Shown one piece after another: positions 34,901-46,706 of a stretch of DNA of 64,000 nucleotides. A model generated the notes under the pieces. It was not told the DNA's origin. It saw nothing but the letters and a program-made list of their open reading frames with translations, and made no database searches. Source of the stretch: Ulva prolifera (lineage: Eukaryota; Chlorophyta; Ulvophyceae; Ulvales; Ulvaceae). How positions within the stretch are numbered: position 1 is the stretch's first letter; the number at the start of each line of letters is the position of its first letter. Where the stretch lies: NCBI GenBank assembly GCA_023078555.1, contig CM041199.1, forward strand, positions 5,523,315 to 5,587,314, written 5' to 3'. Both the position numbers and the translations under genes were made by a program.

Positions 34901-37900
34901 TCCTTCTTCCTCGAATCCATGCAACTCGTGCGCCCCCCCCCCCCCCCCCCCCCCCCGCCCTCTGCATGCATGCGTCCATGCATGCTGTTCCATGGCTGTG
35001 CTCTGGCACTGCCGAGGCCCAGGTGGTCATGTGCTCCTCTCTTCTCCCTGGCTGTTGTCATATGCCTGCTGGAACATGCCAGTGTCGGTGATGTTGGGCT
35101 TTGTCACGCGGAGGCGCCTGCCGCTCTCGCACACTGGTGTAGCGCAAGCACTGTTTGCGTGCTGGTCCCCTGGCGCCACCCGATCTGAGGGCCCACGCGT
35201 CCGGCGCGACGCAGCTCCCCCACAGACAAACGTGCCCTCCCATGCTGCGTGCTGCGTGCTGTGCTGTGCTGCCCAGCCACGGTCGCAGCCCGTCATCGCG
35301 GCCCTTTTGTCTGCCCAGCACACACAGCACGCACAGCACGCGCAGCGGCGTCACCCCCCCCCCCGGCCGTATGCAGGCAGCGCTGTCGCAGCAGAACGTG
35401 CGGGCGTCGGCGGACGGCATGAGCGCGACGGGCTCGGTCGTGCTGCGTGCTGCGCAGGACGTCACGGCGGGCACGTTCAGCACGCAGGAGTTTGTGAACG
35501 GCACGTTTGTGTGCGACCACAGCATCCTGCGGGGCGTCGCGCTCGACACGGCGGTGCGGCCGGAGGAGACCTGCCAGCTTGAAAGCGACGGGGTGCGCCC
35601 CCCCTCTCTCCCCTGTGAAGGTGTCTGTCCATGGCCTCGTCAGTGTTCATGAGTTGCACTATCCGGGCTGATTGGATGTGTTGGGGTGATCTTCTGATCG
35701 AGGTGTTTCGGCTGCGATGCGTTGTAGTGTGCTTCGGTGCTCCGGCATGCAACGGCTCGAGCTGTCGAGGTCTTTTGTACTCTCCCTGTTCCCCCCGTCC
35801 ACTCCTCCTACCTGTGTCACAGCTTGCGATGGCATGCGCAATTGCATGGTTGAGCTGCCACCCGGGATTGTATAGCTGACAAAACCCAGGTGACAGCACC
35901 TACTGACGCCTCTGCCCCTCTATGCGTGCGTATCAGGTCTTGAGCTCGTGTGCGTCAGATCCTTGCAGTGGTAGTTTGCCATGCATCGGCCCATGCACAT
36001 GTCAGTCCCAACACACCTGTAGCCACATAAAAAAAACGTGCCCCCGAAGCACCATCATGCCTCACTGGCACCGCATCAATCCACAACACCGCTGCAGGTA
36101 ATTAAAAAAAATTGGCTTGATGTATTTGTTTGCTTTGCCATATTTTGGCCCGATATGTGTAACTTGATAAACCGCTGCAGGGGAACTCGTACCGCGGCAC
36201 CCGCAACACGACCCGCAGCGGCTACACCTGCCAGCGCTGGGACGCCACGGAGCCCGTCTTCCACAACCGCATCCCCTCCGCCTTCCCCGACGCCGGCCTC
36301 GTCGACAACTACTGCCGCAACCCCGACAACGAGCCCGAGGTCTGGTGCTACACGATCGACGGCCCCCGGTGGGAGCACTGCGGCGTCCCCGTCTGCGACG
36401 CCGCCGCGCCGGACCCGGCGGCCGCGCCCGCCCCGGCGGCCGCGCCCGCCGTCGCAGGCGGTGGCGCCGGTGCGGCGGTGGCGGCCACTGGTGTGGCGCA
36501 GACGGACGCGAGTGTGGAGGAGCAGGCTGACGCGGTCGAGCCGGTGGCGGAGCCGGAGAGCGGCTCGGGGGACGAGGACGACAGTCGGACGGCGATGCTT
36601 GCGGGTGCGTCGGCTGCTGCTGGGTCAGCCTGATGCGGCCTACTGTCGATATGCCTCAGTGTCCGCGTCTCTGCAGGGTGAATTTGTGGCCACACCATGG
36701 CTTGCCATCCAAGTGTGGCAAACCCGGTGTTCCATTTCGAGGACCGCTTTGCTGCGCCACCACGCTCATGCAGGATTCATGCATGTGTACAGCTCGAGTC
36801 ACCAGCGCACTCCGAATGCACAGCAGCAGTCCCTTCCGTCCACCGCACGGACTGCGCCGGGAGTGTGCATGTGATGCACCCGGACTGCCTCGACGCATGC
36901 ATGACGGCCATGCGTGTCGTGCAGGCGTGCTCGCGGCAGTGCTCGTGCTGCTGGCCGCGGTCGCGGCGGTCGCGCTGCTGCTGCATCGGCGCCGCCGGCG
37001 GTGGAGCCGCGAGGCCCTCGCGCTCGAGGCCTCGAGCACTGCGACGAAGAACATCCTGTACGGCGGCAGCCACAGCAGCCGCGGCGACGATGACGCCTCG
37101 GGCAGTGGCGGCGGCGGCAAGGGGCCCGCCACGAAGAGCAGGGCCGCCCTGCTGGACACCGCGACTGGTAGTGAGAGTGCCGCGGAGGCCCCCACCCCTG
37201 GTGCCCTCCCCCGCTGTGCTGTCTGTCCAGGATCTGTGTGTTTGTTCTGCCAAGGCGTGGGGGTCTGTGTTTCGGATCTCCCACGCATCCCCCCCCGGCC
37301 CGCGCCAGCTGTCCATACACAGGGTCTGTTTTATGATCAAATCACAAGGCGTCCCGGGTTTTGGTCTGGGTGTAGCGCAGACACGCCGGACTGCTTTGCA
37401 GAGGCGGAGGAGGGCATGACGGCGGTGGCGCTGTCTGCCAGCGGCAGCGGCCGCAGCCGCCGCAGCAGCCGCAGCCGGCCGGCGCCGGCGGAGGAGCTGC
37501 GGGAGGCGCTCGCGGGCATGCAGGTCGACACGTCGCAGCTCGTGCTGCATGAGGTCGTCGGCCGCGGCGGCTTCGGCTGTGTCTACCGGGGCACCTGGCG
37601 CGGCCTGAACGTGCGATGCACCCTCTCGCCGCTGCGTCCATGCATGCACGCCTCCGTCAAGCTGCAGCGCCATGTCCTCTGTCTTCTGGCGCTGCGCTTC
37701 CGTGAGCTGGATTGTTTCCCAGGGAGTCGATCTGCGAGCCGGCGTTTCGCTGGTTGTGCATGCATGTTGGACGGCAGGCAGCGCTGCAGGCACAGAAGTG
37801 CGTATACTTTCATTTCATATCAGACCGGCAATACTGCAACAGGGCGGCTCGCAATCAGCACAGCAGCAGTCATGCCCAAATCATGCCGACTGCAGCGTCC

Positions 37901-40900
37901 TCCCATCAACAAGGGCCTGACCCCAAGCCCGCCATTCCAGATCGAGCCAGGCAGCTGCAGCATAATGGCTGCACCATGTGTTAGCTTGTATGCCACCATT
38001 GGCCCGTGACTTAACCCACTGCTCTCAATGCCGTCACATGACGTGCTGCTGACGTCGCCTCCAGTGCTGTTCAGGTTACACATATCGGGCCATTGTATGG
38101 CAGATCAAGCAAACGAATCAACTCATCCTCCACACGAACGAAAACCAAACAACAGTCCTGCCGACCATCCTCCAGTGCTGCGGACCACCTGGAGTGCAGT
38201 GGTCACGGTGGAGGCACCCGAACAGGGCGAAGCACTTCCTTACACCTCCAGCGCATGCGCAGGTGGCCGTCAAGACGGTGACGTTTCAAGAGCGCAGCAC
38301 TGGCGGCGGCGCGCAGGCACGGGCCATCGCCGAGGCCGCCATCACCTTCTCCCTCTCCCACCCCAACGTCATCGCCACCTACTTCCACGAGATCAAGCCC
38401 CTCCATGCCGCGGCGGACGGCGGCACGAGCGGCGGCGTCGGCCACGCGGTGCTCGCCGACGAGCGCCTGCAGGACTGGAAGCTCTTCCTGGTGCAGGAGT
38501 TCTGTGAGGGCGGCTCGCTGCGGCACGTCGTAGATCAGCGAGGGTTTGTGAACCAGGCGGGGCGCGTCAAGCTGGTGCGCTGCGTTGGTGTATTGCGTGC
38601 ACGCCCAGTCTGCATGCGTACAGGCACATGAGCGTGTGTGCCTGAACATGCTGGGCGTGCCAGCTGCGACGCGCCCGGCGACGGGTCCACTCAATGACAG
38701 AACAGCGGTTGGCTCGGCCACAGACAGCGATCTCGATCTCCAATCCGTCCTCGCGGACGGAATGCAGCCGATGGATCATTCCTGTGAAAGCTTGAAATGT
38801 ATGACTTCTTCGCACAGTTTTCAGAAGCTCGCGGCTTTCACTGGCCCATGACTTTTCCATAGCTGCGTGGCTGACGGTGGCGCCATGTGCAGCGTAAGTG
38901 CGTGGAGTGCCTCGTGGACATCGCCCAAGGCATGGAGTACATCCAGTCGAAGCAGGTCATCCACGGCGACCTCACCCCCTCCAACGTCCTCGTCCGCCCC
39001 CACGCTACCCCCTCCACCCCCTCCGCGTCCCCTCACGCGTCGAGCCCGGCCTGTGCCGCGGACCCGTCACCCGTCCCCACCCCCCTCCCCCTCGCCTGCC
39101 CCCCCCCATACAGCCGAGGCAGCGCCGCCGCGGCCCCCCGCGCCTGGCACATGCTGTCTGGAGCCTCCGGCTCGCATGCGGATGCCGCAAGCAGTCCGGC
39201 CGTACACGCCGCGGACACGCCGTCGCAGAGCGTAGATCACGCGGCGGCATCTCCGGCGATGCCGCGCCCACCGGTAAGCCTACCGTCGCGTGAGCAGGGG
39301 TGGTACAGCCCCTCCGCAGAGCCCCCGGCCACACCCTCCCGGGACCCGCCCCTGCCGCAGCCAGCCCCCCCCGCCAGCGGTGCCTCTGCATCGCAGTTCT
39401 TCTCCGCCGTGGAGTCGCTCGCCCCTCCGAACGCCCCGGACGGCGGCGGGGCAGACATGCATGACGGCCATGCGTTGCGAGATCGGGGCGCCGCCGACGC
39501 CGCGGAGCAGGCGGAGGCGGAGGAGTGTGCAGAGCACATCGATGCCGCGCCGCCGGACGGGGCGCATGCGGGGCCGCCGGACGCAGCGCGGCTGGCGCTG
39601 ACGCTGCACCAGCCTGCGCGCGCGTACCAGGCCAGCCCCTACAGCAGCAGTGCGCCCTCCCGCTCTTCATCAATATGCATGCAGCCCTTGATGTTTTTCT
39701 GGGGAAGTCACCGTAAACGGCGGTGTTGTTTCGGCTGCGGGAGTGTGTACCTGTGCACATGCCCACACTCCATGCATTGCAGTACAACATGAGTCACGGT
39801 TGATTCATACCCACTCTGACCCAGCCGGAGGTTCTGGAACCTGCGGACGAAGCTTGGCGCAGGCTTGCGTTTGCGTCTGTCAGCGTCGCCCTCCGCATCC
39901 ATGCACGCCATGCATACACGAAAGGCATCGTTCTGCTCCGCCACAGTGATCAGCAGGCATCACATCTCATCATGACATCAGCAGCAGCGTGTGCGCTTCA
40001 GGGGAGGGGTCGCCAGCGGCGTGGGACACGGAGCCATGGCAGGCGACGGCGAAGGTCAGCGACTTTGGGCTCAGCATGAAGCTCGACCCCGCGGCGGGCC
40101 ACATCAGCAACATGCGGCAGGGCACGCCGTTCTACGCGGCGCCCGAGGTGCGGGACGCAGGCTACCTCTCGCAGGCCGCCGACGCCTTCTCCTTCGGTGC
40201 GCTCCCCCCCCCCCCCCCCCCCCCCAGCATGCACTGCAGTGTCGACCATCCTCTCGCGAGGGTGCATGCGTTGTATCGCCATCACACCACCCCCAAGTAG
40301 CCCCCTCACACAAGGACCCTGTGTTGCAAGGACAAATTCAGAGTGGCCGGTAGCACCGCCAGGGCAACAAACATGCATGCCGCCACCCCAATGCATGCAC
40401 GGCAGGAGATGCTCACCTACGTCGAACCCGAACACGGCGCCGAAGCACAGCATGACAGACACCCACCGAACACGCACCATGGGCTCTGTGCATTGTGCCA
40501 CTGACTCCCGTAAACTCAGAGTTGTCAATGCCCAATAATATACGGCTCAGTACATTCAGATTTGCTTTACTTTACCAACGCGCCGTTCATACCCCTCCCC
40601 CCTGCCCACGCCCCTCCGGGGTGGGTACCTGCCGTGAATCGTGAGTCTGTGGCGGCCCCTCCTTGCCTCTGGGGCTCGCATGGCCAGTTTCGTCTTGGGT
40701 GCTTGGTGGGTTGGGCTGGACCAGGAATGCTTCAACGATGTGACACGCAGGCTGTCGCAGTGCTCACCCGTGCAACGGCCTGCCGACGTCTTACCAGGGC
40801 CCGAATGCAGGCGTCATCATGTGGGAGTGCTTCCACTGCGCGCCGCCGTACCACGTCAACCGCGGCGGTCGCGTCGTGCGCCACCCCAGCTTCCCGGACT

Positions 40901-42231
40901 TCACGCGGGACTGCCCCCTCTCGTTCGCCGTGCTCGCCGTCTCCTGCCTCTCGGAGAACCCTGCCGACCGCCCGGACTTTGCGCAGATCTGCGGCGTGCT
41001 GACAGACCTCGCGGCCCACCTCCGCGGCGAGGGCGACCGCGAGACTCAGTCCGCTCATCTCACCCTCACACAGGTCCGTGCCTATCGGCCAGGCAGGTTA
41101 CACCCTTGTGGTGGCTGTGGCATGTGTTCCCCTTACATGCAGTGGGCTGGTGAACATGATCCTGAGCTGCTCGCTGTCTTCGCGGTGCTGCCTCGTCGCC
41201 TTGGACCTTGTAAGATCGAGGCAAGAGCTCGGGCCATGCATGTGATCCTGTGCTGTGACTGCCCATGTGTGTACGGCAGTGCCTGCGCCCTGAGGGATCC
41301 ACTCCTGATGTTAGGGACGACCCTTGTCGGGTGGATCTGTCATGCTACGCCCAACCCACCGCCGTCTGCTTGCAGCACGTAGCACCCATAGCCCCTCATA
41401 CACAGCACGCAGCAGAACCCAAACGTACTCGTGATCACATACATGTGGCTCTGATTTGAAAACACACGCATGCAGCTCGAGAGCCAGGACGGCGGCGGCA
41501 GCCCGGCGCCGGCGGCGCTGCCGAGCGCTGACGGGGCGGGCTCGGCGATCAGCGGCATCCTCAGCCGCACCGCCGGCGAACGCCCCGCGGCTTCGCGCTC
41601 CGACAGCGGCATGTCGTTCCTGGTGCGCCCTCCTGCCCAGCGGCTCGCACGCGTGTACTGCCCCTGGAATTGGGATGCCTGCTGTGGTTGCTTAGGAATA
41701 CACATCACGGCAGTTCGGCCGTGCTGCTGTCTGCCATGACCCAGCCTGTCCTCGCGTGCACCAATGCGGTTGGTCGGCATCAGACTGTGGGCAGAAGCTG
41801 CAGCGCCAATCGCACGCCTGGCGTGTCCACGCTGCGGTCCCACGCAATCTGTGGTGTTGGGACCTGTTGCATGCCCATGCATGACGCCGCTTGCCGCGCA
41901 GGGCCCCTGCCGGCCGCTCGCGGGCCACAGCACGTCCGCGCTGCAGTCGGTGCAGGACGTCATCCGCAGCGTCACGGCGGGCCGCGCCGCGGACCGCGCG
42001 CACCTCCTCGCCGCGCCCCGCGCCGCCCTCCCCGCCGGCAGCGGCTCCTCCCCCTCCGCCTCATGGCCGCGCAGCGCGGGCCGCGCCCACGCCCTCCACA
42101 GCGGCTCCGCGCCGCCCTCGCATCCCTCCAGCGCCTCCGCGGCCGCGTCGTGGCATGGGGGCGCGCAGCACAGCTGCCAGGAGACCATCCCAGAGGAGGA
42201 CGCAGAGCAGCATGCCGGCACAACAGAGTAG
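31958..42231 (+). CDS. Kringle-domain receptor-like kinase 2 (non-RD, TKL-like)
   Basis: Complete model of 13 exons, 1,221 residues: 31958-32182, 34341-34514, 34790-34927, 35377-35592, 36181-36604, 36925-37200, 37402-37610, 38263-38574, 38893-39649, 40002-40196, 40811-41073, 41476-41622, 41902-42231 (TAG); phases agree throughout. Order: signal peptide; beta-helix-like ectodomain matching kinase gene 1; complete kringle (SYRGT, CQRWD, LVDNYCRNPD, EVWCYT, WEHCGVPVC); acidic Ala-rich stalk; transmembrane helix VLAAVLVLLAAVAAVALLL followed by HRRRRRW; cytoplasmic kinase with GRGGFGCVYRG, VAVK, HGDLTPSN, SDFGLS, YAAPE and DAFSFGVIMWE. The catalytic Asp is preceded by Gly, so it is non-RD, as in many algal TKL kinases. 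About 220 low-complexity residues separate the catalytic loop from DFG. Ligand unknown. Confidence 0.82.
36113..36172 (-). repeat. Dispersed repeat family, copy E, abutting the kringle exon
   Basis: The reverse complement reads GTTACACATATCGGGCCA followed by a TATGGCAAAGCAAACAAA tail shared with copies A and C. It ends eight bases before the first base of the kringle exon (36181), so part of the 3' splice region derives from the repeat. Confidence 0.7.
38075..38172 (+). repeat. Dispersed repeat family, copy B (kringle kinase 2 intron)
   Basis: Nearly identical to copy A over about 98 bases, starting GTTACACATATCGGGCCATT and continuing through CTCATCCTCCACACGA. It lies in the intron before the VAVK exon of the kinase. 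Confidence 0.8.
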
Positions 42232-45122
42232 GCGCCACTCGTGGCCACACACCAGCTCCCGAGCTGGGGCAGCCGGTTGTGGGTTTGCACGCGCCACGCG
42301 CGTTTTTGGCGGGCTGTGTTGGACCAAGGCTTTCGGCATGTCGAACACTGGCCGGGATGTTTCCTGACTGTTGCGTCGGGGGCGGACATGATCATGGGAT
42401 GAAATGGTATGTAGTTGTTACCATGTGCACTGCGGAATGCACTGCGGAATGTACATTAGTTCCTGCTGTATATGGGCCGCACCTCGGTGCCCGTGGCATG
42501 CGTTGGACTGCCCGTGGCGGAGCGCTGAGTCATGGCGGTGCTGAGTCAGCGCACCCGCTTCCAGAAGACACAGCTGGGGCGAGTGCCAGACGTCCCTTCC
42601 GGGGTCACGCGGAAGCGTCACTGATTGTACACATACCCACACAGCCGGCGAAGGCAAGGCAGTACAGGCCACAGTGCAGTAGACTAGAGTGTTGGTTGCC
42701 ACAGCGGCCGTGATCGTCTGGGATCTTTGGTGCCGTCACTCACAGCTGTCCCAGCGAGGTGGTCAGGGGAGAAGAGCCCCGAGGGGCGGGGGCGTGTGCT
42801 GTGGTGGCCGACAGCTCTGTCCAGGCGAGATGGCATACTCCGGACCGAACCTCGCGCTGGGGGTGAGAACCAATGTTGCGTTACGCCCTGCTTGGATCAC
42901 AGTTCATGTCAAATTGCGCTAGAACCGCACGCGTGGCTGCCGGCGCACCTCGATGGCATCTCGCTCCGTTGCTGTTGTGAAGCACGCCAACACACCAGAT
43001 TACACCAATGCATCTCAGATCTCTGGTACAAAACAATGCTTCCTAATTGCCGTGTAGGTTGCGTTCAGCATGACCACTGTGCGTCATCTGGAGACCACAG
43101 CTCTCACCACACTCGGTGCTCATGCATGGCTCCCTCAGCGTGAGGCTACCCCATGGCCACAGGCGGCTGTGTCGCAGCACAGTTAGAGCGGCTCTCGAAG
43201 TTAGGCAAAACACCACAGAGCACAGACTGGCTGCGTTGTGCTAGGACATGTCGGGGATGGCTCCACGACCTTGTGACAGTCACTGCCTCAGCGGGTGCAC
43301 AGCAGCCCTGGCCAGGCCTGAACTGTGCCACACTCAGATGCATGCACATCCTGGATGGCTGAACCCCTGGGTATTCCCAGTCGCAACCTTCGCAGCACTG
43401 CAGTGGCTGTTCCTGGACCATGGCGTGGGGTGCTTGCAGCATCTGATGCGATGACATTTCATACGTACCATCATGAGAGGAAAAAGTTGTCCCCAATACT
43501 CAGTCAGAGTGCCCCCAGTACTCTTGCAACTGCCGAGTTCAATGCGCTGTGCCGTCCTGTCGACATCAGGAACCGCGAACGGGTTAGAAATAGGTGTACG
43601 CCGCCTCGGGCTACTCGAAAGACAGTGTTGGGTGTGCAAGATGCACTTCGGCATCCGGAAAGGAAAGGTGGCACCATGCGGAGATTGAAGCAAGTCGTGC
43701 CCAACTGGTGCTGACGCGCAGGTGCCTCATGATGCGTAGTCAACACTGCCATAGCAGGGGTGTACTCACAAAGCACTGCTCCCACTTGTCCAGACTCGAT
43801 TGCCCTGCTCGAACGATGGCGCATCTTGCCGCACAGATGTTCTCAGGATGGCGCAGTTGTACAACACACGCATTGCCACGGAAACGCAATCACAAGGTCC
43901 ATGGGCACAGGATTGCAGCGTGAACAGTGTGAATGGTCAACAGCCAGTGTGTGAGACTGAACACTAGAGAACATACCATGACGTATAGGACTGCCGGGCT
44001 GCCCTGGCTTGGAATGTATGAGCACGCTGGGCTGCCGTTTAGGTGAACCCCAGATATGCAACCATTTTGTCATTGGCAGTAGCGGTGGTGATGAGCGAGC
44101 AAGCCGCTATTTGCAGGGTGTGTCTCCATGGCCCTCTGCAACAGCCCTACTGCTTCCAGTTCAGATCGCCACATCGTTGGGCAATGTGCAGGCGGCTTGT
44201 GTACTATGCAGCAGCATGATGCGGATCTGCGCACCGCGTGTCCGCTGATGGCCACCTGGAGTTGTTGAAAAGGGTGCAGGGCTGATTGGAACATGCAGGG
44301 CAAGCGATCACGCCCATACACAATCTCCACATCAGATGGACCAGAAAAAATGCAGTGTACGTTTGCATGCTTTCATAGATGCATGTACAGCAGGTGGGGT
44401 GCATGTAGACGATGCCATGCACATTTCTGGTGCTTGTATGCTGGGAACCAGACACATCTACGGATGACACAATGTGTGCCATAGCACTCCTTGATCGAGA
44501 TCGAAATCAAAAGCATGAACGCCATTACGTCGCAGCCAGCAGGCTGCGCCATTGAAGCAACAGTGGGAGCTTCTCCCTTGAGAAACAGAAAGAGATGGCG
44601 CAGAGTCCATGGGTTATTATTGCAATTGCGAGTCTTGATCAATTGGCATTGCATACATCATGCCAACATCCCTGTCAGGAATCTCAAGGTTCACAACGGT
44701 GCCCAAGCCCGCGAGTGCAACTAGGCTGGGGACCCGTCGAGCATCCACTGAACAGGCGGTGCCTCCACAAGCATCATTGAGGCTGCCATTTCTCCTGGCA
44801 GCATTTTGCGGCCGCTTGACACCTATTGTTGCGCCGTGTAATGTACAGCCACGTTGTGCTGAGTCATGTACTGGCGTTTGTGCTGAGTTGTGTGGCTGGG
44901 TCGATGATTCATTCGCAGGGACCGCACGGCACGGACCAGCAGCTCCGGACTACCACGCCGGCGGACATGCCAAAGCAGGGGAAGTGACTTTATGCGATGC
45001 GCTGTGTACATGCATCCACCAAAACAACGGGATGAAAGACAAGAGGGGCAGCTTGCGTTCACGAACGCCAGAAGCTCATGAGAGCACAGAAGGTTTGATA
45101 CATCAAAATGTCCAGATTCCTA
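42232..45122. other. Region without a recognised gene, left of ERD2
   Basis: About 2.9 kb of moderate GC. Frames occur on both strands (for example 44660-45148 plus and 43334-43693 minus), but none has a recognisable domain or strong codon bias. A minus-strand frame near 43440-43540 ends in a good GTACGT donor and could be an unrecognised exon. I cannot support a gene here. Confidence 0.45.
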
Positions 45123-45425
45123 CTACGAATTCAGGCCCGATGCTTTAAAGGCCAGCGCATTCGCTTCGTTCGCTGAAGCTTCAGCTCGACGGGCCTGGCG
45201 CGTAGAGTTCGCATCTAACACGTGTAGCCACTGGGCCTGTATCTGCAGCACCGTTTCTCCGTACTGGCATGCAGCCATCACAAACTCAGAAATGCATACA
45301 ACATATCTCGCACCATCTTGAATCAACCTGCCCTGCAATTGCCGCGCTTTGCCGCATTCATCTCGGTCAATCCTGAGGGGTACTGGAGTGCTGCGCCAGT
45401 CCAGCCGCTTCTGGCTAGAATGCCA
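45123..45425 (-). CDS. Unidentified protein, 3' exon, head-to-head with ERD2
   Basis: Minus-strand exon of 101 codons ending in TAG at 45123. It starts after an acceptor-like AACTCACAG (the bases before it contain an in-frame TAA, so a splice is needed for it to be coding). The product is mixed hydrophilic-helical, with the segment RLDWRSTPVPLRIDRDEC near the start and an Ala/Arg-rich helix near the end. I do not recognise the family. Its first exon, with the start codon, would have to lie in or beyond the short gap before ERD2 (start 45491), which would make the two transcripts overlap or share a promoter. Confidence 0.4.
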   Translation of the reverse strand, partial: WHSSQKRLDWRSTPVPLRIDRDECGKARQLQGRLIQDGARYVVCISEFVMAACQYGETVLQIQAQWLHVLDANSTRQARRAEASANEANALAFKASGLNS

Positions 45426-45490
45426 CTGTGAGTTCCCTTAGATTGTCATAAGGCAATAGTGTTCAGAAGCGCGCAGAAGAGCGGAAGACG

Positions 45491-46706
45491 ATGAACATCT
45501 TCCGGCTCGCAGGCGACATGAGCCATCTGGCGTCCATTTTAGTTCTGTACCACAAGATAGCGTACACACGGTCATGCAAAGGTGTGTTGCGTCGATATTG
45601 TGATGTTTAAGGCACGTGCAAGGTCTCCCAGGATGTAAGTCTCATCCCATAATCACGAGCACTGTGCACTCGCAGGCATCTCACTGAAGACCGTGGAACT
45701 TTATGCCCTGGTCTTCCTGATGAGATATCTTGATCTCTTCACAAATTTCTTTTCACTGTGCGCTCTTGCCTTTTTGGTCCAAGGGCAGTGTTGACCACTT
45801 CTGCACCAGCCAAGTGTTACATCGAATGTGCTGAGCAGGTACAACTCCATCATGAAGATGCTGTTCATTGGAACAACGCTGGCAATTGTATATCAAATTC
45901 GATACAAGCGGACTGTGAAAGTGACATATGACAAAGAGCGTGATACCTTTCGGTCAGAGCTATTAATCGGAGCATCGGTACTGGTGGCATTCATCGTCCA
46001 TGAACGGATACATGGCAAAGGATTTTTTCATTACCTCCAGGAGGTGTGCCTTTTGAGTGATGTTTGTACCGCATGTCCATCATGCAACCAGTCCATGCTC
46101 TTCAGAGCAGAGCTGCACCCTCCCTGCTCAGATAAATCTTACATGACGTCACACATCCTGTCACACGCAGATTTCATGGATGTCATCAATTTATTTAGAG
46201 GCCGTGGCGATCTTGCCGCAGTTGACGTTGCTGATGCGAACAGAAAACATTGACAACCTCACTGGCAACTATGTTTTCTTGTTGGGAGCGTACCGGGGGC
46301 TCTACATTTTCAACTGGATCTACCGATTCTACACGGAACCGAACTATCAACACTGGCTGGGTGTGATCTCTCAGCGTCTGATGATAGCAGTGCTGCCATG
46401 CCAAAGTGCATCGTGCTCCTACAGTGCCATGCATCTTCCTCTACAGTGCCCAGTGGGCCCTTCACCATGACCAGACGCATCATGTGGCAGTATGAAAGTC
46501 TGGAACACGTCGTCCCCAGATGATGTTAAGTCTTGATCACGTTGTGCTGTTGTGCTGCGCAAGGCAATTCAGCTGATGCATGCCTAAGTCCGTCATGTGC
46601 TGCAGTATGGCTGGCTGGCGTATTGCAGACTGGGTTATACGCTGACTTTTTCTATTATTACTTCAAGAGCTGGAAGCGTAATGAAAAGCTCAAGCTCCCA
46701 GCATGA
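45491..46706 (+). CDS. ERD2: KDEL receptor, ER-retention receptor ERD2
   Basis: Seven-helix K/HDEL receptor that returns soluble ER proteins from the Golgi in COPI vesicles. Five exons: 45491-45581, 45676-45757, 45839-46043, 46171-46360 and 46606-46706 (TGA). They join with consistent phases to 222 residues, close to the usual 212-220. Family hallmarks run throughout: MNIFRLAGDMSHLASILVL at the N-terminus, GISLKTVELYALVFLMRYLDL, YLEAVAILPQLTLL, NIDNLTGNYVFLLGAYRGLY, FNWIYRF and the end TGLYADFFYYYFKSWKRNEK followed by LKLPA. Exon GC is moderate. The last exon begins after TGCTGCAG at 46605; a competing AG within it (CAG at 46627-46629) would drop eight residues needed for the last helix. Confidence 0.95.

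Noticed and set aside
36777-37793. 338-codon minus-strand frame in kringle kinase 2
   Set aside because: Antisense of GC-rich exons that carry the transmembrane helix and the Gly-rich loop. No independent support.
39005-39790. 261-codon minus-strand frame opposite the kinase insert
   Set aside because: Arises from biased GC3 on the coding strand; composition is Arg/Pro-rich with no domain.
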